Assembly: GCF_005484945.1 (NCBI RefSeq)
Contig: NZ_CP034035.1
Span: 3,410,001-3,474,000, forward strand
Direction of reading: 5' to 3'
DNA: 64,000 nt
DNA from: Brenneria rubrifaciens
Lineage (GTDB): Bacteria; Pseudomonadota; Gammaproteobacteria; Enterobacterales; Enterobacteriaceae
The notes beneath the pieces were generated by a model. The model searched no databases, was not told the origin of the DNA, and worked only from the letters and a program-made list of their open reading frames with translations. The position numbers and the translations under genes are program-made. The first letter of the stretch is position 1. Each line of letters opens with the position of its first letter. Below, in pieces: positions 38,917 to 49,087 of this stretch.

Positions 38917-39717
38917 ATGATTAAACTCAAAGAACCTTTTGCGTCGCTGTGGAAAGATCGCGATCCATTTGAAGAAGTCAAAAAACTGGACGGCGACGTG
39001 TTCCGGGCGTTGGAAAGCCGTAAAACACTGCGTTTTACACTGGCCGGACGTTCCTGGTTCGTCAAGATACACCGTGGTACCGCATTAAAAGAGGCGTTAA
39101 AAAACTTGCTTTCGCTGCGTCTGCCGGTGCTGGGCGCCGATCGTGAATGGTCAGCCATTCACCGCCTGCAATCGCTCGGCGTAGACACCATGATTGGGGC
39201 GGGGTTTGGGCAGCGCGGACTAAACCCGCTACAGCGTGAATCGTTCATCATCACCGAAGATCTAAGCCCGACCATCAGTCTGGAAGATTATTGCGCCACC
39301 TGGCTGGAAAGGCCACCGTCGCTGAAAGAGAAACGGCGCCTTATCCAACGGGTCGCGGAAATGGTCGGAAAGATGCACGCCGGCGGGGTGAACCATCGAG
39401 ACTGCTATATTTGTCATTTCCTGCTCCACCAGCCTTATACGCCTGCGGATATCCAGTTCAAAATCTCGGTGATTGACTTACATCGGGCGCAAATTCGCAG
39501 CATGGTTCCGCAGCGCTGGCGTAATAAAGATCTTATCGGGCTCTATTTTTCATCACTGAACATCGGTTTAACGAAAAACGATTTGCTTTGGTTTCTCACC
39601 ATCTATTTTGATCGTCAACCCTTGCGCGCCACTCTGCAACAAGAACAGTCCTTACTCCGTGAAGCGCGCATTAAAGCAGAGAAAATACGTCAAAGAACGG
39701 AACGCAAGTCATTGTAA
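38917..39717 (+). CDS. waaP: LPS core heptose(I) kinase
   Basis: Phosphorylates HepI of the inner core, which stabilises the outer membrane. The 266-residue protein has a kinase-like fold: [20 protein letters not shown] (nucleotide-binding lysine), [17 protein letters not shown] (catalytic aspartate near residue 160) and [10 protein letters not shown] (metal-binding aspartate). The start [12 protein letters not shown] matches E. coli; an ATG three codons earlier is possible. It follows waaG after 9 bases. Confidence 0.96.
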   Translation: MIKLKEPFASLWKDRDPFEEVKKLDGDVFRALESRKTLRFTLAGRSWFVKIHRGTALKEALKNLLSLRLPVLGADREWSAIHRLQSLGVDTMIGAGFGQRGLNPLQRESFIITEDLSPTISLEDYCATWLERPPSLKEKRRLIQRVAEMVGKMHAGGVNHRDCYICHFLLHQPYTPADIQFKISVIDLHRAQIRSMVPQRWRNKDLIGLYFSSLNIGLTKNDLLWFLTIYFDRQPLRATLQQEQSLLREARIKAEKIRQRTERKSL

Positions 39718-39737
39718 TTCACAGCCAGATTAACTTT

Positions 39738-40832
39738 ATGAATATACTCTTTGTTGGTGAAGCCGTTTCTGGATTCGGCGGTATCGAAACCGTACTTAAA
39801 AAAGTGACCGGTTTTTTAGCAAGCGATAACGAAACACAACCTGCTTACACCCTCTACTTCCTGTGCCGCGACGATCGTATGGATAAAACCTGGTTACAGG
39901 GTAAGCATAGTGTCTGCCATCGTTCGGGAATCAAAATTTCTTTCCTGAGACGGCTCAGTCATACTTTCGCGCTGGCCCGCTATCTCAAACAAAATAAGCC
40001 AGATGTCGTCATCGCTTTTGACTCGCCCTCCTGCCGCGTTGCCGCGCAAGCAATCCAACGTAGCCAGAAAACGATCCCACTTATCTCGTGGTTGCACTAC
40101 TCACTCGATCATAAAAAACATTCGGAGCAGGTGCGCTGCGCTGACTATCACCTGGCAATCAGCTCTGGAATCAAACAGCAGTTGATCAACCGTGGCGTAG
40201 CAGACGAACGTATCTCGGTAATTTTTAACCCGGTGACGCCGCAACCAACCGTGATCCCTCGCCCTGCCAGTACAGAAGGCGCTGTCTTTATCTACGTGGG
40301 GCGCCTGAAATTTGAAGGGCAAAAACGCCTTAAAGACATGCTTGATGCGCTTTCTGGTCTGACGGGCAATTGGACATGTCATTTTATTGGTGATGGTTCT
40401 GATGCGGCGATTTGTAAAGACTACGCCAGAGAACAAGGGATAAGCGATCGTGTCCACTGGCACGGCTGGCAGGCTAATCCTTGGGAATATATTCAAAAGA
40501 ATATCAAAAACGTTTCCGCTTTCGTCATGAGTTCCGCGTTTGAAGGACTCCCCATGACGCTACTGGAAGCCATGTCCTACGGCATTTATTGCGTCAGCAG
40601 CGACTGCCCGTCCGGGCCGGGAGATATCATAAGGGATGGAATTAACGGGCAACTTTATCCGCCTGGCTCGTCGGCTTTACTACGCGATACGTTGCAAAAC
40701 CTCGTCAATCAACAGACCATGCCGACAGCAGAGAATATAAAGTCTTCCATACACCATTTCTATGATAAGAATTACTACAAGACGATGAAAGAGATAATCG
40801 ATACCATTATTCGTCATCATATGATCAGATAA
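39738..40832 (+). CDS. waaB: UDP-galactose:LPS 1,6-galactosyltransferase-like
   Basis: GT4 enzyme of 364 residues matching E. coli WaaB (MNILFVGEAVSGFGGIETV; HLAISSGIKQQLINRGVA; IYVGRLKFEGQKRLKD; SAFEGLPMTLLEAMSYGI). WaaB adds a side-branch galactose to the first core glucose. The exact donor here is inferred. It lies 20 bases after waaP within the RfaH-type operon. Confidence 0.9.
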   Translation: MNILFVGEAVSGFGGIETVLKKVTGFLASDNETQPAYTLYFLCRDDRMDKTWLQGKHSVCHRSGIKISFLRRLSHTFALARYLKQNKPDVVIAFDSPSCRVAAQAIQRSQKTIPLISWLHYSLDHKKHSEQVRCADYHLAISSGIKQQLINRGVADERISVIFNPVTPQPTVIPRPASTEGAVFIYVGRLKFEGQKRLKDMLDALSGLTGNWTCHFIGDGSDAAICKDYAREQGISDRVHWHGWQANPWEYIQKNIKNVSAFVMSSAFEGLPMTLLEAMSYGIYCVSSDCPSGPGDIIRDGINGQLYPPGSSALLRDTLQNLVNQQTMPTAENIKSSIHHFYDKNYYKTMKEIIDTIIRHHMIR

Positions 40833-40850
40833 TCGTAAGCGGGACTCGCT

Positions 40851-41870
40851 ATGCATTTTAAAAAAGATGATGTGATTACAGAAACCGTTGCTTTCTTATT
40901 TTCCCCTGCACATTCTGATAAAAACGTCCTGAATATTTCTTTCGGCACTGATAAAAATTTCTTATTTGGCTGCGCGGTTTCGATCGCGTCCATTCTTTTG
41001 AAGAATAGCAATCAATCATTGGCTTTCCATGTATTTACGGACACGCTCGATCTAGAAAACCGGGGAAAATTTAACGCACTGGCAAAACAATTTCATACAT
41101 CAATTACACTATATGTCGTCAACTGCGACTGGTTGAAGCGACTTCCAAGCACCAAGAATTGGTCATACGCCATCTATTTTCGCTTTATCGCTACCGATTA
41201 TTTTTATAACCAACTGGATAAAATCGTCTATCTGGATTCAGATATTGTCTGCAACGGCTCTCTTCAGGAATTAATTGAACTGGATATAGACAACTATATT
41301 GTTGCCGCCGTTACTGAAGGAGAGCATCCCTGGTGGGAAAAATGCGCCCAGCGGCTGGGAGCGCCTGCAATACGAAACGGTTATTTCAATTCTGGCTTCT
41401 TGCTGATTAATCTCGATAACTGGCACAAGAATGATATCACGCAAAAAACGATGATGATGCTGACAGATAAAGACATCGCCAGCAAGGTTTCCTATCCCGA
41501 TCAAGACATCTTAAATATCCTACTCCCAGGAAATATTTTATTTCTCGAGAAAAAGTATAATACGCAGTTCAGCATAAACTATGAATTGAAATGTAAAGCC
41601 GGTGAAACCTATCCTCATCCTATAAATGATAACACGGTGTTTATTCATTATATCGGGCCGACCAAACCCTGGCATGAATGGGCTCGTTATTATAAATGTT
41701 CCAATTATTTTCTCACCGCGAAGAAAAACTCACCGTGGTGTGATTCAAAACTGCTTAAGGCACACTCAGTAAGCCAGTTGCGTTACAGTGCAAAACATCA
41801 ATTACATAATGGAAAACTACTTTTGGGCTTAAAAAGTTACGTATCTTACTTTTTAAGAAAAATATACTAA
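40851..41870 (+). CDS. LPS core GT8 glycosyltransferase (WaaO/WaaI-like)
   Basis: A 339-residue GT8 protein with ISFGTDKNFLFGCAVSIASI near residue 26, the metal/donor DxD motif in IVYLDSDIVCNG near 125, the NSGFLLINLDNW segment and IHYIGPTKPWHEW near 260. It should add a hexose (galactose or glucose) to the outer core, like WaaO/WaaI. The donor sugar cannot be read from the sequence. A C-terminal domain (SQLRYSAKHQLHNGKL) matches the LPS-specific GT8 tail. Base composition turns AT-rich from here. Confidence 0.85.
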   Translation: MHFKKDDVITETVAFLFSPAHSDKNVLNISFGTDKNFLFGCAVSIASILLKNSNQSLAFHVFTDTLDLENRGKFNALAKQFHTSITLYVVNCDWLKRLPSTKNWSYAIYFRFIATDYFYNQLDKIVYLDSDIVCNGSLQELIELDIDNYIVAAVTEGEHPWWEKCAQRLGAPAIRNGYFNSGFLLINLDNWHKNDITQKTMMMLTDKDIASKVSYPDQDILNILLPGNILFLEKKYNTQFSINYELKCKAGETYPHPINDNTVFIHYIGPTKPWHEWARYYKCSNYFLTAKKNSPWCDSKLLKAHSVSQLRYSAKHQLHNGKLLLGLKSYVSYFLRKIY

Positions 41871-41893
41871 TTATCAACAGTCTAACAATTCAT

Positions 41894-42886
41894 ATGTATT
41901 TTAACGAAAATATCATTAAACAAAAAATAGAGCTATATCGGGCTCATGAAAAAAATTCAAATAAAAAATCATTACATATTGCATACGGTATTGATAAAAA
42001 TTTTTTATTTGGTGCAGCTATTTCTGCCACATCAGTAATAATCAATAACGATCTCTCTATTTCTCTGCATTTTTTTATTGATTTCATTGATGACGAAATG
42101 GTCTCTCGATTAGAAAAGATGGCAGAAAAATTCCATATTGATATCACTATATATCATATTGACAATACCCCCTTAGAGAAACTTCCAATAAAAAAATGGC
42201 CGTACTCTGCTTATTATCGGCTTATCGCTTTTGATTATCTTGGCAAAGATATCAACAAGTTACTTTATCTCGATGCCGATATAGTCTGTAAAGGAAAGCT
42301 TGACGATCTCACAACATTGGACTTAGTTGACCATGTGTGTGCCGTTGTTCCAGATATAAAAGAAATGCATCCTAAAGCCGTAGAAAGATTAGATTTACCT
42401 GATCTGAAAGGTGTATATTTCAATTCAGGTGTTATGTTAGTAAATCTTGAGAAATGGAATCAAGAGCAACTAACATCAAAAACCATTTCATTTATATTAG
42501 AAAACTCGCATCTGAAATATCCCGATCAAGATGCTTTGAATGTATTATTAATTCATCGAACATATCTTCTACCTCGAAAATATAACTGCATATACACTAT
42601 AAAAAGTGAATTGAAAGATAAATCGCATCAGAAATATAAAGACCTAATTAATGCTGAATCCATTCTTATTCACTATGTCGGCACTACCAAGCCATGGAAT
42701 GAATGGAGTGAATATCCATCTACGGCCTATTTCAGTAAAGCTTATAATATGTCAACATGGTGTGACGTCCCCCTTACTAAACCTGTAACGCCACTCCAAT
42801 GGAAGAAGAAATCAAAGCATGAATTTAAAAAGGGGAGAATCATAAACGGAATCGTTAGCAGAGTAAAATATATTATAGAAAGGTGA
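41894..42886 (+). CDS. LPS core GT8 glycosyltransferase (WaaJ/WaaR-like)
   Basis: A second GT8 paralogue of 330 residues, similar to its neighbour: LHIAYGIDKNFLFGAAISAT near the start, LLYLDADIVCKG (DxD), YFNSGVMLVNLEKW and IHYVGTTKPWNEW. It probably adds the next outer-core hexose, like WaaJ/WaaR. The pair likely arose by duplication. AT-rich codon use sets it apart from waaQGP and suggests acquisition of the outer-core block. Confidence 0.85.
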   Translation: MYFNENIIKQKIELYRAHEKNSNKKSLHIAYGIDKNFLFGAAISATSVIINNDLSISLHFFIDFIDDEMVSRLEKMAEKFHIDITIYHIDNTPLEKLPIKKWPYSAYYRLIAFDYLGKDINKLLYLDADIVCKGKLDDLTTLDLVDHVCAVVPDIKEMHPKAVERLDLPDLKGVYFNSGVMLVNLEKWNQEQLTSKTISFILENSHLKYPDQDALNVLLIHRTYLLPRKYNCIYTIKSELKDKSHQKYKDLINAESILIHYVGTTKPWNEWSEYPSTAYFSKAYNMSTWCDVPLTKPVTPLQWKKKSKHEFKKGRIINGIVSRVKYIIER

Positions 42887-42924
42887 TAAAAATAACTCAA
42901 TTGTAACATCACGGCAATAATGAC

Positions 42925-43833
42925 ATGAATATAACATCTGTGGTAATTATTTATAATTCAGCGCTAAAAGATTCTGATACGCTGAAGAGCATTTTAAGAT
43001 GTCAAACTGAAAATATAACGTTAGAAATATGCGTTTGGAATAACGGCCCCTTGCTGCTGAACGAAACTGATGTATCTGAATTTCTGTCAATATGTCAGGG
43101 AAAAGGCATAGGCGTAAGAATTTATCAGGATACCCAAAACTTATCCTTATCAAAAATTTACAATTTTTTTATCAAAAATGAAAAATTCGAATTTATTACT
43201 ATTCTGGATCAGGACTCTCATTTACCCACGAATTTTTACACAAATATAGCATTACATCCCGATGCAGACATTATTACCCCTATCATTATTGCAGAAAAAA
43301 ATGGTGCTAATATCCAGACAGACCCCCATATCGATGGGGATATAAATATAATGATAGATGAAGGTAAAGTAGACGTAAAAATAGATTCTGTTATGTCAGG
43401 CTTGGCTCTATCTCAAAATGGCATTGACAAGATTATGTTATTTAGAGGCTATGTTTTTGAAGAAAGATTAGCATTTTATGGCATCGATAGTGATTTCTTT
43501 AGAATAATAAACATAATGATTGACAATAAAACCCCGCTTAATATCTATTGCTCAAACAGAATATATCACTCCTTCGCAATGTTTAATATAGCCAACAGAA
43601 CAAACTCATTCCGTATTATGGAATTGTTTTACTATAAATCTTTTATAAGAAATGAATATCAAAAAAAATCAAAAATAAGCACTATATATATATATTTAAG
43701 AGACTTTCTACGAGGTAAAATAGAATTCTACAGAATGAAGAACTTACTTGTTTTCACAATAAATAATATGCATCCTCGATCAAAAATAGATTTAAATAAA
43801 AAAACAGTACCAACACATAGAATTGAGGATTAA
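42925..43833 (+). CDS. Family 2 glycosyltransferase
   Basis: GT-A transferase of 302 residues, strongly AT-rich. It has the N-terminal TSVVIIYNSALKDSDTLKSI strand and FITILDQDSHLP, a DQD variant of the DxD motif near residue 95, as in rhamnosyltransferase-type GT2 enzymes (WbbL/RfbF-like). The donor is unknown; the dTDP-deoxyamino sugar made by the next three genes is a candidate. Its stop codon lies in the first unit of a 7-bp tandem repeat. Confidence 0.75.
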   Translation: MNITSVVIIYNSALKDSDTLKSILRCQTENITLEICVWNNGPLLLNETDVSEFLSICQGKGIGVRIYQDTQNLSLSKIYNFFIKNEKFEFITILDQDSHLPTNFYTNIALHPDADIITPIIIAEKNGANIQTDPHIDGDINIMIDEGKVDVKIDSVMSGLALSQNGIDKIMLFRGYVFEERLAFYGIDSDFFRIINIMIDNKTPLNIYCSNRIYHSFAMFNIANRTNSFRIMELFYYKSFIRNEYQKKSKISTIYIYLRDFLRGKIEFYRMKNLLVFTINNMHPRSKIDLNKKTVPTHRIED

Positions 43834-43884
43834 GAATTAAGAATTAAGAATTAAGAATTAAGAATTAAGAATTAAGAATTAAGA
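43829..43884 (+). repeat. Eight perfect copies of the 7-bp unit ATTAAGA
   Basis: A pure heptanucleotide tandem repeat starts at the stop codon of the GT2 gene and ends 66 bases before fdtA. No unit deviates from ATTAAGA. Copy-number change by slippage would not alter the GT2 frame, because the stop lies in unit 1, but would change the GT2-fdtA spacing and any promoter there. Confidence 0.95.
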
Positions 43885-43950
43885 ATAACTTTGTATAAAA
43901 AAATATACTACCTCTATTAGTTTACCCTCGAACCTACATAGGATGTATAC

Positions 43951-44358
43951 ATGATAAAAATAAACTTACTCAAATTACAAACTCATGGCGATGAACGAGG
44001 TTCCCTTGTCGCTCTGGAGCAAGATAAAAATATTCCTTTTGAAATAAAAAGGGTTTATTACATGTTTAATACTAAAAAAGGAGTCAAGAGAGGTTTTCAC
44101 GCACATAAAGAGTTAAAACAGGTTGCTATTGCTGTAAGAGGATCCTGTAAATTTTTACTCAATAACGGAACAGAGAAGGTAGAGGTCCTTTTGGATGACC
44201 CAACACAAGGACTGTTAATAGAATCATTCATTTGGAGAGAAATGTATGATTTTTCAGAAGACTGTGTACTAATGGTCCTTGCGGATAGATTATACGATGA
44301 ATCTGATTACGTAAGAAACTATGATGATTTTCTTAGTTTTATTCGAGGAAATTCATAA
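43951..44358 (+). CDS. fdtA: dTDP-4-oxo-6-deoxyglucose 3,4-ketoisomerase (FdtA/QdtA-like)
   Basis: Small cupin enzyme (135 residues) that converts dTDP-4-oxo-6-deoxyglucose to a 3-oxo-6-deoxyhexose. It has the family pattern [33 protein letters not shown] (active-site histidines near residue 50) and [11 protein letters not shown] near the end. FdtA (galacto product) and QdtA (gluco product) cannot be told apart here. The stop overlaps the fdtC start by one base. AGGA precedes the ATG. Confidence 0.85.
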   Translation: MIKINLLKLQTHGDERGSLVALEQDKNIPFEIKRVYYMFNTKKGVKRGFHAHKELKQVAIAVRGSCKFLLNNGTEKVEVLLDDPTQGLLIESFIWREMYDFSEDCVLMVLADRLYDESDYVRNYDDFLSFIRGNS

Positions 44359-44828
44359 TGTTTATCCATCCATTAAGCGATGTTCATTCAAAAAACATAG
44401 GCCCACAAACAAAAATCTGGCAATTTTCAGTGATACTGGAGAAAGCAAAAATAGGTTCAAACTGTAATATTTGCTCGCATACCTTCATTGAAAATGATGT
44501 TATTATAGGTGATAACGTAACCATAAAATGCGGTGTGTATATATGGGACGGGATAGTAATTGAGGATAATGTGTTTATTGGCCCAAATGCAACATTTACC
44601 AATGATAAAAATCCTCGTTCAAAAAAATACCCTGAAAAATTTTTAAAAACAATTATAAAGAAAGGGGCATCAATAGGAGCAAACGCAACAATATTGCCAG
44701 GTCTCACTATAGGCGAATATTGTATGATTGGCGCGGGATCTGTGGTAACTAAAGACCTGCCAGCTTATAGTATTGCCTTAGGGAGTCCGGCTAAAATTAC
44801 AGGAAAAATAGATAATAATCATGATTAA
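44358..44828 (+). CDS. fdtC: dTDP-3-amino-3,6-dideoxyhexose N-acetyltransferase (FdtC/QdtC-like)
   Basis: A 156-residue left-handed beta-helix acyltransferase with hexapeptide repeats throughout ([40 protein letters not shown]). It probably acetylates the 3-amino group made by the next gene product to give dTDP-Fuc3NAc or dTDP-Qui3NAc. It is fused tightly into the operon: start overlaps fdtA, end overlaps fdtB by 8 bases. Other acyl donors are possible. Confidence 0.8.
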   Translation: MFIHPLSDVHSKNIGPQTKIWQFSVILEKAKIGSNCNICSHTFIENDVIIGDNVTIKCGVYIWDGIVIEDNVFIGPNATFTNDKNPRSKKYPEKFLKTIIKKGASIGANATILPGLTIGEYCMIGAGSVVTKDLPAYSIALGSPAKITGKIDNNHD

Positions 44829-45924
44829 CTTTCTCGATTTACAGGAAATCAATAAACAATATCAAAATGAACTCAAGGAGGCTTGCTCAAGAGTTATTGA
44901 TTCTGGATGGTATGTTACAGGAAAAGAATTAAGCAATTTTGAAAGTAAATTTGCAACCTTTTGTGGAACCAAATATGCAATTGGCGTAGCCAATGGATTA
45001 GATGCTCTAATTCTTACACTTCGAGCATGGAAATTGCTGGGTAAACTCAATGATAATGATGAAGTTATTGTTCCAGCAAATACTTATATCGCCTCAATAC
45101 TAGCGATTACTGAAAATAATCTAATACCTATTCTAGTTGAGCCAAACAAGGATACTTATAATTTATCACCAGAAAACATTCGTCCAGCTATAACAGAAAG
45201 AACAAGAGTCATATTACCTGTACATTTATACGGTCAACTGGCGCCAATGGAAGATATATTGCATATAGCCAAAGAATATAATCTTTTGATTTTAGAAGAT
45301 TCTGCTCAAGCACATGGCGCTCATATCGCAGGAAAAAAGGCAGGTAACTGGGGAGATGCCTCAGGCTTTAGTTTTTATCCAGGAAAAAATCTTGGTGCTT
45401 TAGGTGATGCAGGCGCTGTCACCACCAATGATGGTGAATTGATGCAAACGATAAAAGCCTTAAGAAACTATGGTTCGCATCAAAAGTATGAGAATATTTA
45501 TTGTGGAGTAAATAGCCGTCTGGATGAAATCCAAGCAGCAATGCTTTCTGTAAAACTGGCTTATCTGGAAAAAGAAACTTTATGTCGACAAAAGATTGCG
45601 AAAATATATCTTCAAGAAATTAACAATCCGCTCATTACGCTTCCCGTTGTAGAATTCAAAACAAGCCATGTATGGCACTTATTTGTTGTAAAATGTAAGA
45701 AACGCCATGATTTTCAGGAATACTTGCTTAAAAATGGCATTCAGACGCTTATTCATTATCCGATACCACCACATAAGCAAAAAGCATATTCTAAGTTTAA
45801 CCATTACACCCTCCCTATTACAGAACAGCTTCATGACGAAGTCATTTCTTTACCCATATCCCCAACCATGAAGATTACTGATGTTAATTACATAATCAAC
45901 GTTATCAATGCTTTTTCTTTATGA
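44821..45924 (+). CDS. fdtB: dTDP-3-oxo-6-deoxyhexose aminotransferase (FdtB/QdtB-like)
   Basis: PLP-dependent DegT/DnrJ/EryC1 aminotransferase of 367 residues. It has the N-terminal [17 protein letters not shown], the cofactor segment [10 protein letters not shown] near residue 160, and the Schiff-base lysine in [16 protein letters not shown] near 185. It transaminates the FdtA product with glutamate to a 3-amino-3,6-dideoxyhexose. With FdtA and FdtC this completes a sugar-nucleotide branch from dTDP-4-oxo-6-deoxyglucose; RmlA and RmlB are not encoded in the window. Confidence 0.87.
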   Translation: MINFLDLQEINKQYQNELKEACSRVIDSGWYVTGKELSNFESKFATFCGTKYAIGVANGLDALILTLRAWKLLGKLNDNDEVIVPANTYIASILAITENNLIPILVEPNKDTYNLSPENIRPAITERTRVILPVHLYGQLAPMEDILHIAKEYNLLILEDSAQAHGAHIAGKKAGNWGDASGFSFYPGKNLGALGDAGAVTTNDGELMQTIKALRNYGSHQKYENIYCGVNSRLDEIQAAMLSVKLAYLEKETLCRQKIAKIYLQEINNPLITLPVVEFKTSHVWHLFVVKCKKRHDFQEYLLKNGIQTLIHYPIPPHKQKAYSKFNHYTLPITEQLHDEVISLPISPTMKITDVNYIINVINAFSL

Positions 45925-46010
45925 CTTTTACAACATAGACTGATAATATCAGTCTATAATAACTGGTACACTTGAATTTTGAATATATATTTGTAAATTG
46001 GACAGTTTGA

Positions 46011-46895
46011 ATGAAAATAAGTATTTTTGTACCAATGTATAACCATGAGTCATATGTGGAGAAATGTTTAACCAGTATATGCCTCTCATATAGTGACGAA
46101 ATATACATCGTCGCCTGTGATGATGCCTCTACAGATAACACCTATAGCGTAGCAGAAAAAACATTAAAAAGGCTGAAGAATATACATCATGAGAAATTAG
46201 ATTACAGCCTGCTTAGAAATAAAAAAAATCAAGGTATTTGCTTTAGTCTCAACCGTTGTATAGAGTTAATAAAAACTGAATATTGTTATTTAATTGCCAG
46301 CGATGACTACCTTATAGAAAAATCTCTCGACCTAGCTGTTGATACCATACAGTCGGGGAATTATGATGCCATAATAAGTGATTGCCGTGTTGTCAGTATG
46401 GAAGGGAAATTGCTTTTTGAAAGTGCGTTTTTCGACTATAGGAATGCTAGCGAAGTAGCATTAAAATCCAAATATATGAAAGATGAACTCGTAATGAACT
46501 GGACAGTCCCTGGCCCGTCGCTTCTATTACGTAGATCCGTCTATGATCGAATTGGTAACTATCAAATTGGATTGAAAGCCGAAGACAGAGACTTTTATCT
46601 CAGATTACTTTCTCAGTGCAATGTTATATTTTCAGAGAGAAAAATAGCCTGCTATCGAATACATGATCAAAATATTTCCGCATCCGAAAGATACAAATGC
46701 AATATAAACCAGGAAATGGCATCCGTTAATGTTAAACATGCTAAGCTTTACTCTGGATTATCCAGAGCCTATTTAGAAACTTATGCTTTTAAATTAACCT
46801 CTGAAGAAGAAAGAATTGCACGGCGTCATAGAGAGAAATTATATAAAGCATTTAAACGAAAATTAAAATTACTATCATTTCTACATCTAATATAA
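46011..46895 (+). CDS. Family 2 glycosyltransferase
   Basis: GT-A transferase of 294 residues with the N-terminal KISIFVPMYNHESYVEKCL, the donor-binding CDDASTDNT and ASDDYLIEKSL (DxD-like) segments, and ADDRDF-like AEDRDFYLRLL near residue 190. It may add the deoxyamino sugar made by fdtABC or another surface sugar; the target cannot be read. It is the last gene of the AT-rich block. A perfect 11-bp inverted repeat lies just upstream at 45935-45957. Confidence 0.75.
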   Translation: MKISIFVPMYNHESYVEKCLTSICLSYSDEIYIVACDDASTDNTYSVAEKTLKRLKNIHHEKLDYSLLRNKKNQGICFSLNRCIELIKTEYCYLIASDDYLIEKSLDLAVDTIQSGNYDAIISDCRVVSMEGKLLFESAFFDYRNASEVALKSKYMKDELVMNWTVPGPSLLLRRSVYDRIGNYQIGLKAEDRDFYLRLLSQCNVIFSERKIACYRIHDQNISASERYKCNINQEMASVNVKHAKLYSGLSRAYLETYAFKLTSEEERIARRHREKLYKAFKRKLKLLSFLHLI

Positions 46896-47169
46896 TTATT
46901 TAAAATATAGTTTTATAAAATAGTCACCTGAATAAATATACTCGTTGCAACATATTTACCGCTTATAAAGATCAATAGAAAAATATTCGGTTTAAGGAAG
47001 AATGTCTGCCACCATACAGCGATGATTTCCACCTAAAACAATCACCTGTTTACCGAAGATTCCGACACTTTCGTTCTTGGATTCACCCACGGGTCAACTT
47101 TTACAAATAGCCTTACCCCTGATAACCCGATAAAATCGCCACCAGCGATAACCAACAACAGTAAAACGC

Positions 47170-48447
47170 ATGCTACAAACTCTCTACACCGTACTTCTCT
47201 ACCTCATCCAGCCGCTGATATGGATTCGGCTGTGGGTTCGCGGTCGTAAAACCCCGGCATACCGCAGGCGCTGGAGCGAGCGCTACGGTTTCTGCGCGGA
47301 GAAAGTAAAACCCGATGGCATTATGCTACATTCCGTTTCGGTGGGTGAAACGCTGGCGGCGATCCCGCTGGTCAGAGCGCTACGCCACCGTTACCCTAAT
47401 CTGCCGATCACCGTCACCACCATGACGCCAACCGGTTCAGAGCGTGTACGTTCCGCTTTCGGCGATTCGGTCTACCATGTCTATCTGCCTTACGATTTGC
47501 CCAGTGCATTAAAACGTTTCTTCAATCAGGTGCGCCCAAAAGTCGTCATAATCATGGAAACGGAACTGTGGCCGAATCTGATCGCGGAGTTGCATAAGCG
47601 TAAGATCCCTCTGGTGATCGCCAACGCCCGTTTATCTGCGCGTTCCGCTGCGGGTTATAAAAAAATAGGCAGTTTGACGCGCCACATTCTGCGACGTATC
47701 ACACTGGTGGCAGCACAGAATCAGGAAGATGGGGAGCGTTTTATCGAACTCGGTTTGAAACGTTCATGTCTGACGGTCACCGGCAGCCTCAAGTTTGATA
47801 TTTCCGTCACCCCTGAGTTGGCTGCCCGGGCCGTTACATTGCGTCGACAATGGGCGGCTCATCGTTCAGTATGGATCGCAACCAGCACGCACGAAGGCGA
47901 AGAATCCCTTATTCTAGCGGCACACCGGCAACTACTGGCAACATACCCGGACTTGCTGCTCATCCTTGCGCCTCGTCACCCGGAGCGATTTGCGACAACG
48001 CAAGCGCTGGCACAAAATTCAGGTTTCACTTACACCCTACGCAGTAGTGGTGAACAACCCTCCGCCAGTACTCAGGTTGTCATCGGCGATACCATGGGTG
48101 AGTTAATGTTGCTATACGGCATTGCTGATTTGGCGTTCGTGGGAGGGAGTCTGGTCGAACGAGGGGGGCATAATCCACTCGAAGCCGCGGCGCACGCCAT
48201 TCCTGTCCTAATGGGGCCATATACTTTCAACTTCAAAGACATCTGTAACAAACTGGAACAGGCCGATGGTCTGATCACCGTGACAGACGCCGCCTCTATA
48301 GTGAAAGAAGTCGGAAACTTGCTCGCTGACGAAGACTATCGCCGCTACTATGGTCGTCATGCGGTCGAGGTATTGCATCAGAATCAGGGCGCGTTACAGA
48401 AACTGCTGACACTGCTGGAGCCCTATCTGCCACCGCGTACCCACTGA
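47170..48447 (+). CDS. waaA: Kdo transferase
   Basis: Inner-membrane-bound GT30 enzyme that adds two Kdo residues to lipid IVA, the first step of core assembly. The 425-residue product has an N-terminal membrane helix (LYTVLLYLIQPLIWIRLWV), the catalytic-base region LHSVSVGETLAAIPLV (glutamate near residue 60), and the donor-site GGSLVERGGHNPLEAAAH near 320. It is followed by coaD at 23 bases, as in E. coli. The 274 bases before it (46896-47169) hold no gene. Confidence 0.97.
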   Translation: MLQTLYTVLLYLIQPLIWIRLWVRGRKTPAYRRRWSERYGFCAEKVKPDGIMLHSVSVGETLAAIPLVRALRHRYPNLPITVTTMTPTGSERVRSAFGDSVYHVYLPYDLPSALKRFFNQVRPKVVIIMETELWPNLIAELHKRKIPLVIANARLSARSAAGYKKIGSLTRHILRRITLVAAQNQEDGERFIELGLKRSCLTVTGSLKFDISVTPELAARAVTLRRQWAAHRSVWIATSTHEGEESLILAAHRQLLATYPDLLLILAPRHPERFATTQALAQNSGFTYTLRSSGEQPSASTQVVIGDTMGELMLLYGIADLAFVGGSLVERGGHNPLEAAAHAIPVLMGPYTFNFKDICNKLEQADGLITVTDAASIVKEVGNLLADEDYRRYYGRHAVEVLHQNQGALQKLLTLLEPYLPPRTH

Positions 48448-48452
48448 CCTAA

Positions 48453-48950
<498 letters not shown>

Positions 48951-49087
48951 CGAATTCAGCAACGATTCGCATGCCGATTGAATTTTTCTTGCTTTGATTT
49001 ATTTAACAACGTATCGGTTGATACGCAATGTGTACGATTACCTGTCAGTTGGCCTTCCGTCGGACGATCGTTAGGTTACAACACGAA

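Noticed and set aside
43829..43884. Considered as a CRISPR-like array
   Set aside because: The units are 7 bp and contiguous without spacers; it is a simple tandem repeat.
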